DNA of 26,614 bases from an uncultured Phycisphaerales bacterium (GTDB lineage Bacteria; Planctomycetota; Phycisphaerae; Sedimentisphaerales; Anaerobacaceae): contig CALEZT010000139.1 in NCBI GenBank assembly GCA_937927975.1, positions 1 through 26,614 on the forward strand, in the 5' to 3' direction. Positions 8,600 through 17,864 of the stretch are shown here, one piece after another. The notes under the pieces were generated by a model. It worked only from the letters and a program-made list of their open reading frames with translations. It did not search any database and was not told the DNA's origin. Each line of letters opens with the position of its first letter. Position 1 is the stretch's first letter. A program made the position numbers and the translations under genes.

Positions 8600-9166
8600 A
8601 TGGATTCCGAGAAGAAGCCGGAGCACGCCGCTGAACAGGAAGCCGTTCGCACCACCATCGTCGGCGGACGTCCGCCCGGCTCCGGCACGCGGGTCGGTGC
8701 GATTCCCCGGGGCGTCGAAGTGCTTCTGAAAAAAGCCTCGGTGGACCCCGAGTTCCGCAAGCTCCTGCTGGAGAAGCGTGCGGAGGCCGCCCGCACGATC
8801 GATCTCGAACTCACCGACGCGGAGCGCGACATGCTGGCGAGCATCCCCGCGGCACAGTTGGAGCAGATCATCCGCAACACCCAGGTCAAGCCCGAGCACC
8901 GGGCCGTGTTCCTCGGAAAGACGGGCAGGCTTATGGTCGCCGCACTCATCGGCGTCGGTGTCGTGTCCCTCCTGGTGCCATCTTTGGGACACACCACCCA
9001 GACGGCCGGGATTTCGCCGGAGGAAGTTCGCAGAATGGAGATGGCCTTGGCTGATGCCAACGACCCGAATGATCCGAACACGGCTGATCCGAACCTGGCC
9101 CCGGGTCAACAACCACCCGGCGAGGAGCCGTGGCAAGGCATCTCGCGCGGCATCAGCCCGGATTGA
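8600..9166 (+). CDS. Single-pass membrane protein with Nif11/NHLP leader-like domain
   Basis: This 188-residue protein starts at an ATG with GAAGGGA 6 bases upstream; a TTG at 8585 is also in frame but has no such site. Layout: an N-terminal TTIVGGRPPG segment (18-27), a helical domain (about 35-105), a transmembrane helix (about 110-130), and a tail rich in Asp, Asn and Pro with DPN repeats (about 153-165). The helical domain has the spacing of nitrile-hydratase-like/Nif11 leader peptides (KKASVDPEFRKLLLEKRAEA, then LELTDAERDMLASIP). Such domains can recruit RiPP-modifying enzymes, and the next gene, 23 bp on, is a B12-binding radical SAM enzyme. A modified-peptide or modified-membrane-protein role is inference; there is no Cys-rich core. 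It could be a purely structural membrane protein. Confidence 0.7.
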   Translation: MDSEKKPEHAAEQEAVRTTIVGGRPPGSGTRVGAIPRGVEVLLKKASVDPEFRKLLLEKRAEAARTIDLELTDAERDMLASIPAAQLEQIIRNTQVKPEHRAVFLGKTGRLMVAALIGVGVVSLLVPSLGHTTQTAGISPEEVRRMEMALADANDPNDPNTADPNLAPGQQPPGEEPWQGISRGISPD

Positions 9167-9189
9167 GTGGACGAGAACCGCGACGCACC

Positions 9190-10683
9190 ATGGCTGACAT
9201 CACGCTGATCAATCTGAACATGCTCTATCTCCGCTACGGGGAGCAGGCGGAGCGCGAGCTGCACGTCCCTCTCGGGCCCCTGTACCTGACCCGCGCGCTG
9301 GAAGACGCCGGCTTCGAGGTGGACTTCCGCGATTACCAACTGTGCGACGCCGCGGACCCATTCGAAATGGAGACGTTTCTCCGGTTCGTCCACGATCCCG
9401 CGCCGGTCATCGGCCTCTCGTGCATGGCGAACCTGCTGCCCTTTACGATGCTGGCCTTCAAGGCGCTGCGCGAGCGCTATCCGGATCGCAAACTGGTGCT
9501 GGGCGGCGTCGGCTCGAAGTCGGTGGAGGACAGACTCCTGCGGCGGTTTCCCTGGCTCGACGCGATCTGCCGCGGCGAGGCCGAGCGGACCGGACCCGAG
9601 TTGTTGCACGCGCTGCGCGACGGAGGCGATCTATCCGCCGTCAAGGGCTTGTCCTTCCGGCGTAATGGGGACATCTGCCACACGCCGCCACGCGAACGCA
9701 TCGCCGACGTCGACACGATTGCCTTCCCGGCCTTCGAGAAGATCGATCTGGGTCGCTACGCAGGCTACGGCATGATGACCAGTCGCGGCTGCCCATACCC
9801 GTGCACCTTCTGCTCGGTGGCCCCGGTGTGGAACCTCGAAAGCCACTCGCGCAGCCCGCGGAATATCGTGGACGAAATGGCCCTGCTCCGGCAGCGGGCC
9901 GGTGTGAACCTGTTCCTCTTCCAGGATGAGTTCTTCATCTCGGGCAAGCAACACGTCATGGAGTTCTGCGCTGAGTTGCGCCGCCGCGCGCTGGACGTGC
10001 GGTTCAAGGCGTTCGGCCGCGTCAATCTCGTCGACGAGGAGATGATGAGGGCGCTGGCTGATGCCGGCTGCGTCGAGCTGCGCTTCGGCGTCGAATCCGG
10101 CTCCGACCGGATTCTCGCGGAGATACGTAAAGGTTTCACTTCCGCGCAGGTCTTCGATGTCCTGCCCGCCGCGATCGGCATGTTCCCGCGCGTCGACGCC
10201 TTCTACGTGTGGGGCTTCCCCTTCGAGACGATGGAGGACTTCAACCAGTCGCTCTTTCAGATGGTGTCGCTGCGGATGATGGGGGCCCGAATCCTGCCAA
10301 GCCTGCTGTGCCTGCTCCCGCAGACGGAAATCTACCGCCAGTGGTCGCCGCGTATCCCGCTGACCTTCTGCCCCTACCTGTTGCCGGAGTTTGTCTTCAC
10401 AGGCCACGAAGTCTGTCATGGCGGGGTCATGGAAATCCCCGCGCGTCACGCCGACTACTTCGATCTGATCCGCCGGAACCCCGACATCTTCTCGGGTTTC
10501 TTCCACATGGACCTGGAAAACAACGTTCTGCCGAAGCTTCAGCGACTGCGCGAATTTGGTTTCTACCCGGAGGCCGCCGTGCCGCCCGCGAAAGTGACGT
10601 CACAAGACCCGGCCAACTCAGACAGTTGCGGCGCCCACAGCCCCAGGATCGAGCCCCACAACCTCGCGACGCGAACCGCCTGA
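9190..10683 (+). CDS. B12-binding-domain radical SAM protein
   Basis: 497 residues from the ATG at 9190; a GTG at 9130 is in frame but overlaps the previous gene and is badly spaced from its GAGGAG. The first 150 residues form a cobalamin-binding-like Rossmann domain (PLGPLYLTRALEDAGFEV, VIGLSCMANLLPF, LVLGGVGSK, CRGEAE), without the DxHxxG base-off histidine motif. The radical SAM core follows, with the CxxxCxxC cluster site at Cys201, Cys205 and Cys208 (GCPYPCTFC). A later GVESGSDRI motif is typical of BchE/MiaB-like members. The expected chemistry is 5'-deoxyadenosyl radical generation, perhaps methylation or ring formation; the substrate is unknown. Its close coupling to the leader-like gene at 8600 suggests that product may be its partner. 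Confidence 0.85.
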   Translation: MADITLINLNMLYLRYGEQAERELHVPLGPLYLTRALEDAGFEVDFRDYQLCDAADPFEMETFLRFVHDPAPVIGLSCMANLLPFTMLAFKALRERYPDRKLVLGGVGSKSVEDRLLRRFPWLDAICRGEAERTGPELLHALRDGGDLSAVKGLSFRRNGDICHTPPRERIADVDTIAFPAFEKIDLGRYAGYGMMTSRGCPYPCTFCSVAPVWNLESHSRSPRNIVDEMALLRQRAGVNLFLFQDEFFISGKQHVMEFCAELRRRALDVRFKAFGRVNLVDEEMMRALADAGCVELRFGVESGSDRILAEIRKGFTSAQVFDVLPAAIGMFPRVDAFYVWGFPFETMEDFNQSLFQMVSLRMMGARILPSLLCLLPQTEIYRQWSPRIPLTFCPYLLPEFVFTGHEVCHGGVMEIPARHADYFDLIRRNPDIFSGFFHMDLENNVLPKLQRLREFGFYPEAAVPPAKVTSQDPANSDSCGAHSPRIEPHNLATRTA

Positions 10684-10709
10684 AGCTCGGTCTATACCGA
10701 TAGTTTCCG

Positions 10710-10743
10710 GGGAACGGCAGGATCCTGTGGTGGTTCCCGTTTC
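10710..10743 (+). terminator. Probable terminator after the radical SAM gene
   Basis: GGGAAC (10710-10715) pairs with GTTCCC (10733-10738) around an inner CAGGATCCTG palindrome, followed by GTTTCG. The T-run is short. It lies 27 bp past the stop codon and before the convergent hepT gene. Confidence 0.45.
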
Positions 10744-10758
10744 GCCTCGTCCTGTCGA

Positions 10759-11112
10759 CTAGGGTTGGTCCGGCTCCTCGCCGAGGACGCGGCGGAGTTC
10801 GGCGATCAGGGGCGGCAGATCATGCTCGATCGTGTCCCATAGAATTCCAAGGTCGATAGTGTCATAGCCGTGAATGAGACGATTTCGCATGACCCGCGCC
10901 TGCCGCCAGGGAACTGTGGGATAGCGGTTTCGACTTTCATCGCTGACGCGAGTGGCGGCTTCGCCCACGATCTCCACCAGGCGAACGAGAGCCAGTTGCA
11001 GCATTCGACTCCGCTCGAGGTCCTCCCGGCTTCTCCCGTGAAGCATCTCGACCGCTTCCACTGCGTAATCGAGCATGTGGCGCATCGACGTAGGATCGTC
11101 ATGCTGCGTCAT
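10759..11112 (-). CDS. hepT: HepT-like HEPN toxin (DUF86)
   Basis: This 117-residue all-helical protein carries the HEPN RNase motif RX4HXY as R76...H81-G-Y83 (RNRLIHGYD). In the characterised MntA-HepT system this toxin is a ribonuclease, and its tyrosine is AMPylated by the partner nucleotidyltransferase. Here that partner lies immediately upstream, and the two reading frames overlap by 14 bp (11099-11112), implying translational coupling. Length and motif are normal for the family. Nothing suggests decay. It could have a host-defence or plasmid-stabilisation history, but as placed it is a small chromosomal toxin-antitoxin pair. Confidence 0.9.
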   Translation of the reverse strand: MTQHDDPTSMRHMLDYAVEAVEMLHGRSREDLERSRMLQLALVRLVEIVGEAATRVSDESRNRYPTVPWRQARVMRNRLIHGYDTIDLGILWDTIEHDLPPLIAELRRVLGEEPDQP

Positions 11113-11404
11113 AGCGTACCTCTGCCTCGGCGAGAACCTCGTCGCGGAAGTAACGGGAAAGGAATCCCGGCGTGTTAAGATCCACCTTGCGGCCCAGCAA
11201 CTCGCTCAGCTCAATCTCCATGCCGGCCAGGGTCAGCAGGCCGACCCGGGCCTCGGGCTCGAATTCGACGAGGACATCGACATCGCTGTCCGGCCGAAAA
11301 TCGTCGCGCAGGACCGAGCCGAACAGGGCCAGCCGTTTGATGTGGTTGCGGCGGCAGAACTCGGCGATCTTCTCATTGGGAATGTCGATCCGTGCTCTGG
11401 TCAT
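11099..11404 (-). CDS. mntA: MntA-like minimal nucleotidyltransferase antitoxin
   Basis: 101 residues from the ATG at 11404. The signature of minimal nucleotidyltransferases is complete: G29-S30 followed ten residues later by D41-x-D43 ([20 protein letters not shown]). In the known system MntA transfers AMP to HepT to neutralise it. A TTG at 11422 would add six residues but falls inside the predicted -10 box. No Shine-Dalgarno sequence precedes the ATG, and the promoter prediction puts the transcript start at the ATG, so a leaderless mRNA is likely. It is followed by overlapping hepT. Confidence 0.9.
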   Translation of the reverse strand: MTRARIDIPNEKIAEFCRRNHIKRLALFGSVLRDDFRPDSDVDVLVEFEPEARVGLLTLAGMEIELSELLGRKVDLNTPGFLSRYFRDEVLAEAEVRYDAA

Positions 11405-11410
11405 GTCGTC

Positions 11411-11438
11411 ATTGTAACACAAGGAATCTGTGGGGCAA
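11411..11438 (-). promoter_or_regulatory. Candidate promoter of mntA-hepT
   Basis: On the minus strand, TTGCCC (11438-11433), a 16-bp spacer and TACAAT (11416-11411) lie 6 bases before the mntA ATG at 11404. The predicted start site coincides with the start codon. Confidence 0.55.
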
Positions 11439-11502
11439 GCCCTACCCTACTCGCCGACTATTCCAAGCTCATCACAGGCCACGGGGCGCCCGGTCGCCGT
11501 CG

Positions 11503-13299
<1,797 letters not shown>

Positions 13300-13307
13300 A
13301 GGTTCCG

Positions 13308-14552
13308 TTAATCCAGAGCCGCAAAATCGCAAAGAACCGTATCCGCGACAGGCAGAGCCTGTCTGGTGAGTCGAACGGATCGATCCGTCACCTCAATCAT
13401 GCCCATCGTGCGCCACCGCTCGATCGGTTCGGCGAAAACCTGTATCGCATCGCGTCCGGTCCGCCGGTGAAACTCCGCCCGGTCGATCCCGCCCCGCCGA
13501 CGCAGGTTCAGCACTGCGGTTTCGCAGACTGCGTCGTCCAAGCTCACCGCCTGCGTTTCCGCGGGGGCCGCCCTGCCGCTGTTCACAGCCGCAAGGTATC
13601 GTTCGATGTCCGCGTCGTTCGTGATCCGCAGGACCCCGCCTGCGTGGGTTCCTTCAGTCAGACAGGAAGCCGCCGCCGGGCCGACGCCGACGTACGGCCG
13701 GTTGGCCCAGTATCCGAGGTTGTGCGTGCACTCGAAGCCCGGCCTGGCGAAATTGGAGATTTCGTACTGCACGAGCCCCGCCCGATCGAGCCGTTCGATG
13801 GTCCATTCGTACATCGTCCGGTCGAGCTCCTCACCCACCGCCGTGAGCCGGCCGGTTCGCCGCCAGGTCTCGAACACCGTGCCCGGTTCGAAACTCAGAC
13901 TATACGCCGAGACATGCTCGATGTTCAGCGCGACCGCCGCTTCCAGACTCGCCTGCCAGTCGGCGAGCGTAGAACCGGGAACGGCGAAGATCAGATCCAA
14001 CCCCACGTTCTTAAACCCGGCTTGGCGGGCGGCGAGAACCGCGGCCTCGATCTGCTCGACCGAATGACCCCGGCCCAACAATTCCAGCTCTCTCGCGACA
14101 AACGACTGCGCCCCGAACGAGAGCCGATTCACCCCCGCTTCCCGCAACTGCGCGAGCAGATTCGCATCCACCTGCCCCGGGTTGCATTCAACGGTGAACT
14201 CCATCGCAAGCGGGCAGCGTTCACGCACCCGCCGGGCCAATCGAAACAGTTCGCTCGCAGGCAGCGAGGTCGGACTGCCCCCGCCAATGTAGGCGGTGCA
14301 GAACTCGATCTCATCATGCCGCTCCAGTTCCCGCAACAGCCCGTCAACCAGCCGACCGGTATCGACGCCGCCCGCAGGCACAGAATAGAATCCGCAGTAT
14401 CGACACTTGCTCCGACACACCGGCACATGGACATAGAGCCCAGCGAGCGCGCAGCGACTCGACGTCGGCGAATCCGCTTCACGCTTCACGCACGACGCAC
14501 GACGACGGCTGCATTTCGTTGGTCCGGTAGCCAGTTCTGCCATTGACAGCAT
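13308..14552 (-). CDS. hemW: HemW-like radical SAM heme chaperone
   Basis: 414 residues. After an atypical N-terminal stretch the protein has LYVHVPVCRSKCRYCGFYS, with cluster cysteines C46, C50 and C53, then the HemN/HemW motifs YIGGGSPTSL, ECNPG, RLSFGAQSF and GLDLIFAVPGS, and a HemN C-terminal domain (GYWANRPYVGVGPAAASC). HemW binds heme and delivers it to respiratory enzymes; it was once annotated as oxygen-independent coproporphyrinogen oxidase. The first 35 residues are longer than usual and are partly encoded by a tandem heptamer repeat (14477-14504). The true start may therefore lie downstream, for example a GTG at 14489. No clear ribosome site is visible. Confidence 0.9.
   Translation of the reverse strand: MLSMAELATGPTKCSRRRASCVKREADSPTSSRCALAGLYVHVPVCRSKCRYCGFYSVPAGGVDTGRLVDGLLRELERHDEIEFCTAYIGGGSPTSLPASELFRLARRVRERCPLAMEFTVECNPGQVDANLLAQLREAGVNRLSFGAQSFVARELELLGRGHSVEQIEAAVLAARQAGFKNVGLDLIFAVPGSTLADWQASLEAAVALNIEHVSAYSLSFEPGTVFETWRRTGRLTAVGEELDRTMYEWTIERLDRAGLVQYEISNFARPGFECTHNLGYWANRPYVGVGPAAASCLTEGTHAGGVLRITNDADIERYLAAVNSGRAAPAETQAVSLDDAVCETAVLNLRRRGGIDRAEFHRRTGRDAIQVFAEPIERWRTMGMIEVTDRSVRLTRQALPVADTVLCDFAALD
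14477..14504. repeat. Four tandem heptamers (CTTCACG x2, CACGACG x2)
   Basis: Reading the plus strand, CTTCACG occurs twice (14477-14483, 14484-14490), followed directly by CACGACG twice (14491-14497, 14498-14504). The block lies in the N-terminal extension of the hemW frame and may represent a microsatellite expansion. Confidence 0.75.
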
Positions 14553-14593
14553 TCCAAGGGATCGAGAGGGTTTCCGATGGCACCAAACCAGCC

Positions 14594-14622
14594 ACTATAG
14601 CGAACCGCGACCGCTTTGGCAA
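14594..14622 (-). promoter_or_regulatory. Promoter of hemW-lepA
   Basis: On the minus strand, TTGCCA (14622-14617), a 17-bp spacer and TATAGT (14599-14594) give a predicted start near 14587, about 35 nt before the hemW ATG at 14552. Confidence 0.7.
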
Positions 14623-14793
14623 GGTCATCTTGATGCAGAGGCAACAACCGCAAGGGGATTGCGATTCCCATAAATACTTATGCAGCATGGAGTTATGAGT
14701 CAGCTTTCGGCGATCATTCGCCGTCGCCGTGAACGGACGAAGATCCTGACGATCCGCTCGATACCTTTCTCGCATCTCCAGGCCGCAAGAGAA

Positions 14794-16803
14794 TCACTTC
14801 GTTCGGGCGTCGGCCTTCGGCGTCGGGACTCCGGCGGGGAAATGGCGGGTGAAGAACTCCTGCATCGGGCCGTCGTAGAGGGCTATTCGCACCGCGCCCC
14901 AGGTGGCCTGGTCGCCGGTGGCGTACGTGAGATAGGTCTTGCCCTGCCACTCGAAGAGGTCCACGTCGGAGTTGTTGATCCCCTCGCCGGGACCGGCTTG
15001 GAGGATCGGATTGAAGGGCGACAGCTCCCAGGTGGCCAGATCCGCCGAACGAGCCAGGAACGACACGTAACCCGAGTGGCCTGCGATGGGCGCGTGCAGG
15101 TAGATGACATAGTAGTGGGGCGCGAAGTAACGGATCACCGGGCAGGCGCTGTATTCGCGGTTGATGCCGGTGAAAATCAGGCCGGGCAGCTTCTCCCATT
15201 GCATCAGGTCCGTCGAGCGAGCGAACTTGAAGCAGAACTGCACAGGCTGGTTCGACTCATAGGCCATCAGAAAGCCCTGCTGGTCCCGACAGACCGAGGC
15301 GTTGAACAGGTGCTCGTCCCCTTCCCTCTCGATCGCAGGCCGGCGGGTCCAGTCCTTCAGATCGCTGGTCGAGAAGTGATAGAGGCTCCCAAACCAGTCG
15401 CGATTGGTCCCCTCGCTGGCGAAAACGTGGAGTTGCGGACCGTCCACGTAGGCGTTGGCGAACGAGTGGCCCTGGCCGAAGCGGCAGACTTCCTCGCCTG
15501 TGGCCAGGTCCACGATGTAAAGGTACATGCTGGCGACGTACTCGTCGGTGCCGTTCTTGGTGTCATCCCGGCGATTGAGCACGTGCAGCGGACGTCCTTC
15601 GAACACCACCGGCGTGTTCTCCATCGCCCTGGCGAAGGCCATGGGCAGCTTGGTCAGCACAGGCCGCGAGGCCGGCGAGACCGGAGCCAGACTGGTCGCC
15701 GGCGGGGCCATCTGCGCGAACAGATCCGCAGGCCAGAGCCCCAGCCGCTCGAAGCCTTGGGGCACATCCTGCTTGAACTGCACGTAGGCCTGCGTCCTGC
15801 CCTGGGTCGTGTACGTGACCGCCTTGCCTTCCTCGCCCGACATGAAGACGCTGTAGCCCGCCAGGACGCAATCCTCCAGATCGACGTGCAGCTTGCCGGT
15901 GGGCGAGTGGCCCTGAGTGCAGAGGATGCCGGTCGACTTGCCGCCCATCTCGGGCTGTGTGAAGTTGAGCACGATCATGCGACAATTCGTGAACTTGGCC
16001 CGGGTGCAATGGGCCGCATAGGAGATCGCCACCGCGTTGTCGGTGTGCACGAGCGTGCAGTCCTCGAACACCGCGTGCGGCTGCTCAGGCATCGTCTTCT
16101 CCCACCCGCCCACCAGGACCGCCGCGGTGTCGCCGACCCAGTCGAGGGCCAGGAAGTAGCATCGTCGAAACACGCTGGGCTCGTCCGCGCGCACCGTTGG
16201 ATAGACGACTCCCCCGCCGAAGGCGCGTCCGGTGCCCACGCAGTCCTCCACGACGACGGTGAAGCCTTCGCCGCTCTTGTTCGTGAGGTCCCAGAAGAAG
16301 CCGGCGTCGCCGCCGGCGGTGTAGAGGCGACTCAGACGCCAGCGGTCCCAGACGACGCTCGAGAACGTCTCCTGGTTGTTGCCGTGCGGCCAGTGCTTGT
16401 CGGAGGCGCGGATCGGGCCCCACCAGTCCCAGCTCTTGAACCCCTTCTCGGGATCGCCGGAGTCGATGACGACCCAGCCTGCGGCGCCCGAGCCCAGAGC
16501 GCCGTCGAAGTCGCCGATCAATGCGTTGTAGGCGCCTGCCGCGCCTTTGTGGGCGGGCGCGAGGTTGGCCTCGACATAGGTGTCCGGCCGAACGAGGACC
16601 CGGTGTCCACCTCGGTCGTCCGGCACGGCCTCCAGCGCCTTCTGGATCGTGTGAAACGCGGTTTTCCAGGTCCGCCCGTCCGAGTTGTCGCCCAGCTTGG
16701 AGACGTGGAGCGTCACGGCGTGTGGAACATCGATTGCAGATCCTGCTCGCAGGAGGCTGGACGCGAGCAAACCGAGAACGCAGGCCGTCTTCATGTCGAT
16801 CAT
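14794..16803 (-). CDS. Secreted beta-helix plus GH43/GH117-like beta-propeller protein
   Basis: 669 residues from the ATG at 16803, chosen because the predicted promoter places the transcript start there; an ATG at 16794 would also give a signal peptide (MKTACVLGLLASSLLRAGSA). Residues about 28-330 resemble right-handed parallel beta-helix proteins (SDGRTWKTAFHTIQKALEAV, then repeated strands with VFEDC and VDLEDC turns), as in pectate-lyase-like folds. Residues about 370-669 look like a five-bladed propeller of the GH43/GH117 type, with repeated blades (NASVCRDQQGFLMAYES, CPVIRYFAPHYYVIYLHAP, SDVDLFEWQGKTYLTYATGD). An extracellular polysaccharide-degrading or -binding role is likely. I could not assign catalytic acids, so the family and activity are inferred. 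Confidence 0.65.
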   Translation of the reverse strand: MIDMKTACVLGLLASSLLRAGSAIDVPHAVTLHVSKLGDNSDGRTWKTAFHTIQKALEAVPDDRGGHRVLVRPDTYVEANLAPAHKGAAGAYNALIGDFDGALGSGAAGWVVIDSGDPEKGFKSWDWWGPIRASDKHWPHGNNQETFSSVVWDRWRLSRLYTAGGDAGFFWDLTNKSGEGFTVVVEDCVGTGRAFGGGVVYPTVRADEPSVFRRCYFLALDWVGDTAAVLVGGWEKTMPEQPHAVFEDCTLVHTDNAVAISYAAHCTRAKFTNCRMIVLNFTQPEMGGKSTGILCTQGHSPTGKLHVDLEDCVLAGYSVFMSGEEGKAVTYTTQGRTQAYVQFKQDVPQGFERLGLWPADLFAQMAPPATSLAPVSPASRPVLTKLPMAFARAMENTPVVFEGRPLHVLNRRDDTKNGTDEYVASMYLYIVDLATGEEVCRFGQGHSFANAYVDGPQLHVFASEGTNRDWFGSLYHFSTSDLKDWTRRPAIEREGDEHLFNASVCRDQQGFLMAYESNQPVQFCFKFARSTDLMQWEKLPGLIFTGINREYSACPVIRYFAPHYYVIYLHAPIAGHSGYVSFLARSADLATWELSPFNPILQAGPGEGINNSDVDLFEWQGKTYLTYATGDQATWGAVRIALYDGPMQEFFTRHFPAGVPTPKADARTK

Positions 16804-16810
16804 GCGTGAC

Positions 16811-16839
16811 AGCATACGGAGGGACGGCCGGGGTGTCAA
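16811..16839 (-). promoter_or_regulatory. Promoter of the beta-helix/propeller gene
   Basis: On the minus strand, TTGACA (16839-16834), a 17-bp spacer and TATGCT (16816-16811) end 7 bases before the ATG at 16803, so the transcript would start at or next to the start codon. Confidence 0.6.
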
Positions 16840-16840
16840 T

Positions 16841-16870
16841 CAAACGGGCCGGCTTTCGAGGGCCGGCCCG
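16841..16870 (-). terminator. Intrinsic terminator after the porin gene
   Basis: CGGGCCGGC (16845-16853) and GCCGGCCCG (16862-16870) form a perfect 9-bp stem with an 8-nt loop. On the minus strand it is followed by TTTGATT. It lies 23 bp beyond the porin stop codon, and its T-rich tail directly adjoins the next promoter. Confidence 0.75.
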
Positions 16871-16893
16871 GAATCTGCTGGAAATCGGAAGAG

Positions 16894-17787
16894 TCAGAAG
16901 CTGTATTTGAGGCCGATGCTCACCCAGAACTCGCTGTCGTCCTCGTTGATCGCGTTGTCCAGCGTGATCTGGTAGTACACGGACGGCGTGAGCACGAGAT
17001 TGCCGTCCGGATCCAGCGGAAAGTCCGTCGAGGCGCCGAAGACCGCGTTCGTGAAGGCGTGGGGGGGATTCGCATACACGACGGCCCAGTCATTCCGCGG
17101 CCGGGTGGGCGTGATGGTGACGTCGTCGTTGTAGACCAGTTCTGCGTGCAGGATGAAGATCTGCTCCTCGGTCCAGGGCAGGAAGCCCGGCGTCGCGAAA
17201 CTGTAATCGAGCATGCCGATGTGCAGCAGGCCCGACCCGCCGTCGGCGATCATCGAGGGAGTGTCCCCCTGCCCGATCGCGATCAGCGCGTAACTGGGCT
17301 GCAAACCTGGGATCGACAGCAGGTTCGGCCAGGCCAGGACCAACTGCCCTTCGTGCATGTCGAGCGATTCGCCGCTGTTGAGCTCGGGATAGAAATAATA
17401 GACGTAGCCGATCCTGAAATTGGTCGCCAGGACCTCGCCTTCGCCCAGGGAACCCTGGTAGTAGACGGTCCCGTCCCACCGCTCGCGATCCTCGAAGCCG
17501 CTGGTGTTGGCGCGATGCCCGACCGCGCCGATGCCGAACCCGGTGTCCCACAGGTTCAGATCCACCATCATGTGCGTCACGCTCTCGTCGTCGAACAGAT
17601 CGAAGCCGCGCCAGATGTACTTGCTGTCCCAGGTGACGCCGACCGTCGCGCGAAGGCTGCCGACCCCCTCCTGCAGGATGTCGCCCTCCCACATTTGTCC
17701 CGTGGCGGTCGCGGCCGTCCACAGCACCAGCAGCAGCGGCGCGCCGCGACGAAGGGCGCGGGCAATCCCGAAAACCACACGCTTCAT
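16894..17787 (-). CDS. Outer-membrane beta-barrel protein, TorF-type putative porin
   Basis: 297 residues from the ATG at 17787, which has AAGGAGA 7 bases upstream; the frame stays open far upstream only because it runs in another frame of the trpB2-like gene. A signal peptide ends near residue 31 (LLLVLWTAATATGQ). The mature protein alternates strands and turns, carries a DSKYIWRGFDL motif like the S-x-Y-x-WRG motif of TorF/Gcw_chp porins, and ends in Phe (GLKYSF), the classic outer-membrane barrel C-terminus. This implies a Gram-negative outer membrane. It follows the trpB2-like gene by 77 bp, perhaps in one operon. The transported solute is unknown. Confidence 0.8.
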   Translation of the reverse strand: MKRVVFGIARALRRGAPLLLVLWTAATATGQMWEGDILQEGVGSLRATVGVTWDSKYIWRGFDLFDDESVTHMMVDLNLWDTGFGIGAVGHRANTSGFEDRERWDGTVYYQGSLGEGEVLATNFRIGYVYYFYPELNSGESLDMHEGQLVLAWPNLLSIPGLQPSYALIAIGQGDTPSMIADGGSGLLHIGMLDYSFATPGFLPWTEEQIFILHAELVYNDDVTITPTRPRNDWAVVYANPPHAFTNAVFGASTDFPLDPDGNLVLTPSVYYQITLDNAINEDDSEFWVSIGLKYSF

Positions 17788-17864
17788 GTCCTGTCTCCTT
17801 ACCCTTGCCTGTGAATCACCCGGCCACATCTCCCTGCAGCCGCGCGGGAAGCGGACCGCCGGTC

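Noticed and set aside
8600..9166. Classical lanthipeptide or thiopeptide precursor
   Set aside because: The tail has no Cys and few Ser/Thr positions suited to ring formation, and no lanthionine synthetase or cyclodehydratase is nearby; only the leader-like domain is suggestive.
14680..16809. 709-codon plus-strand open frame
   Set aside because: Antisense to the beta-helix/propeller gene; its composition is that of a shadow frame and it has no motif.
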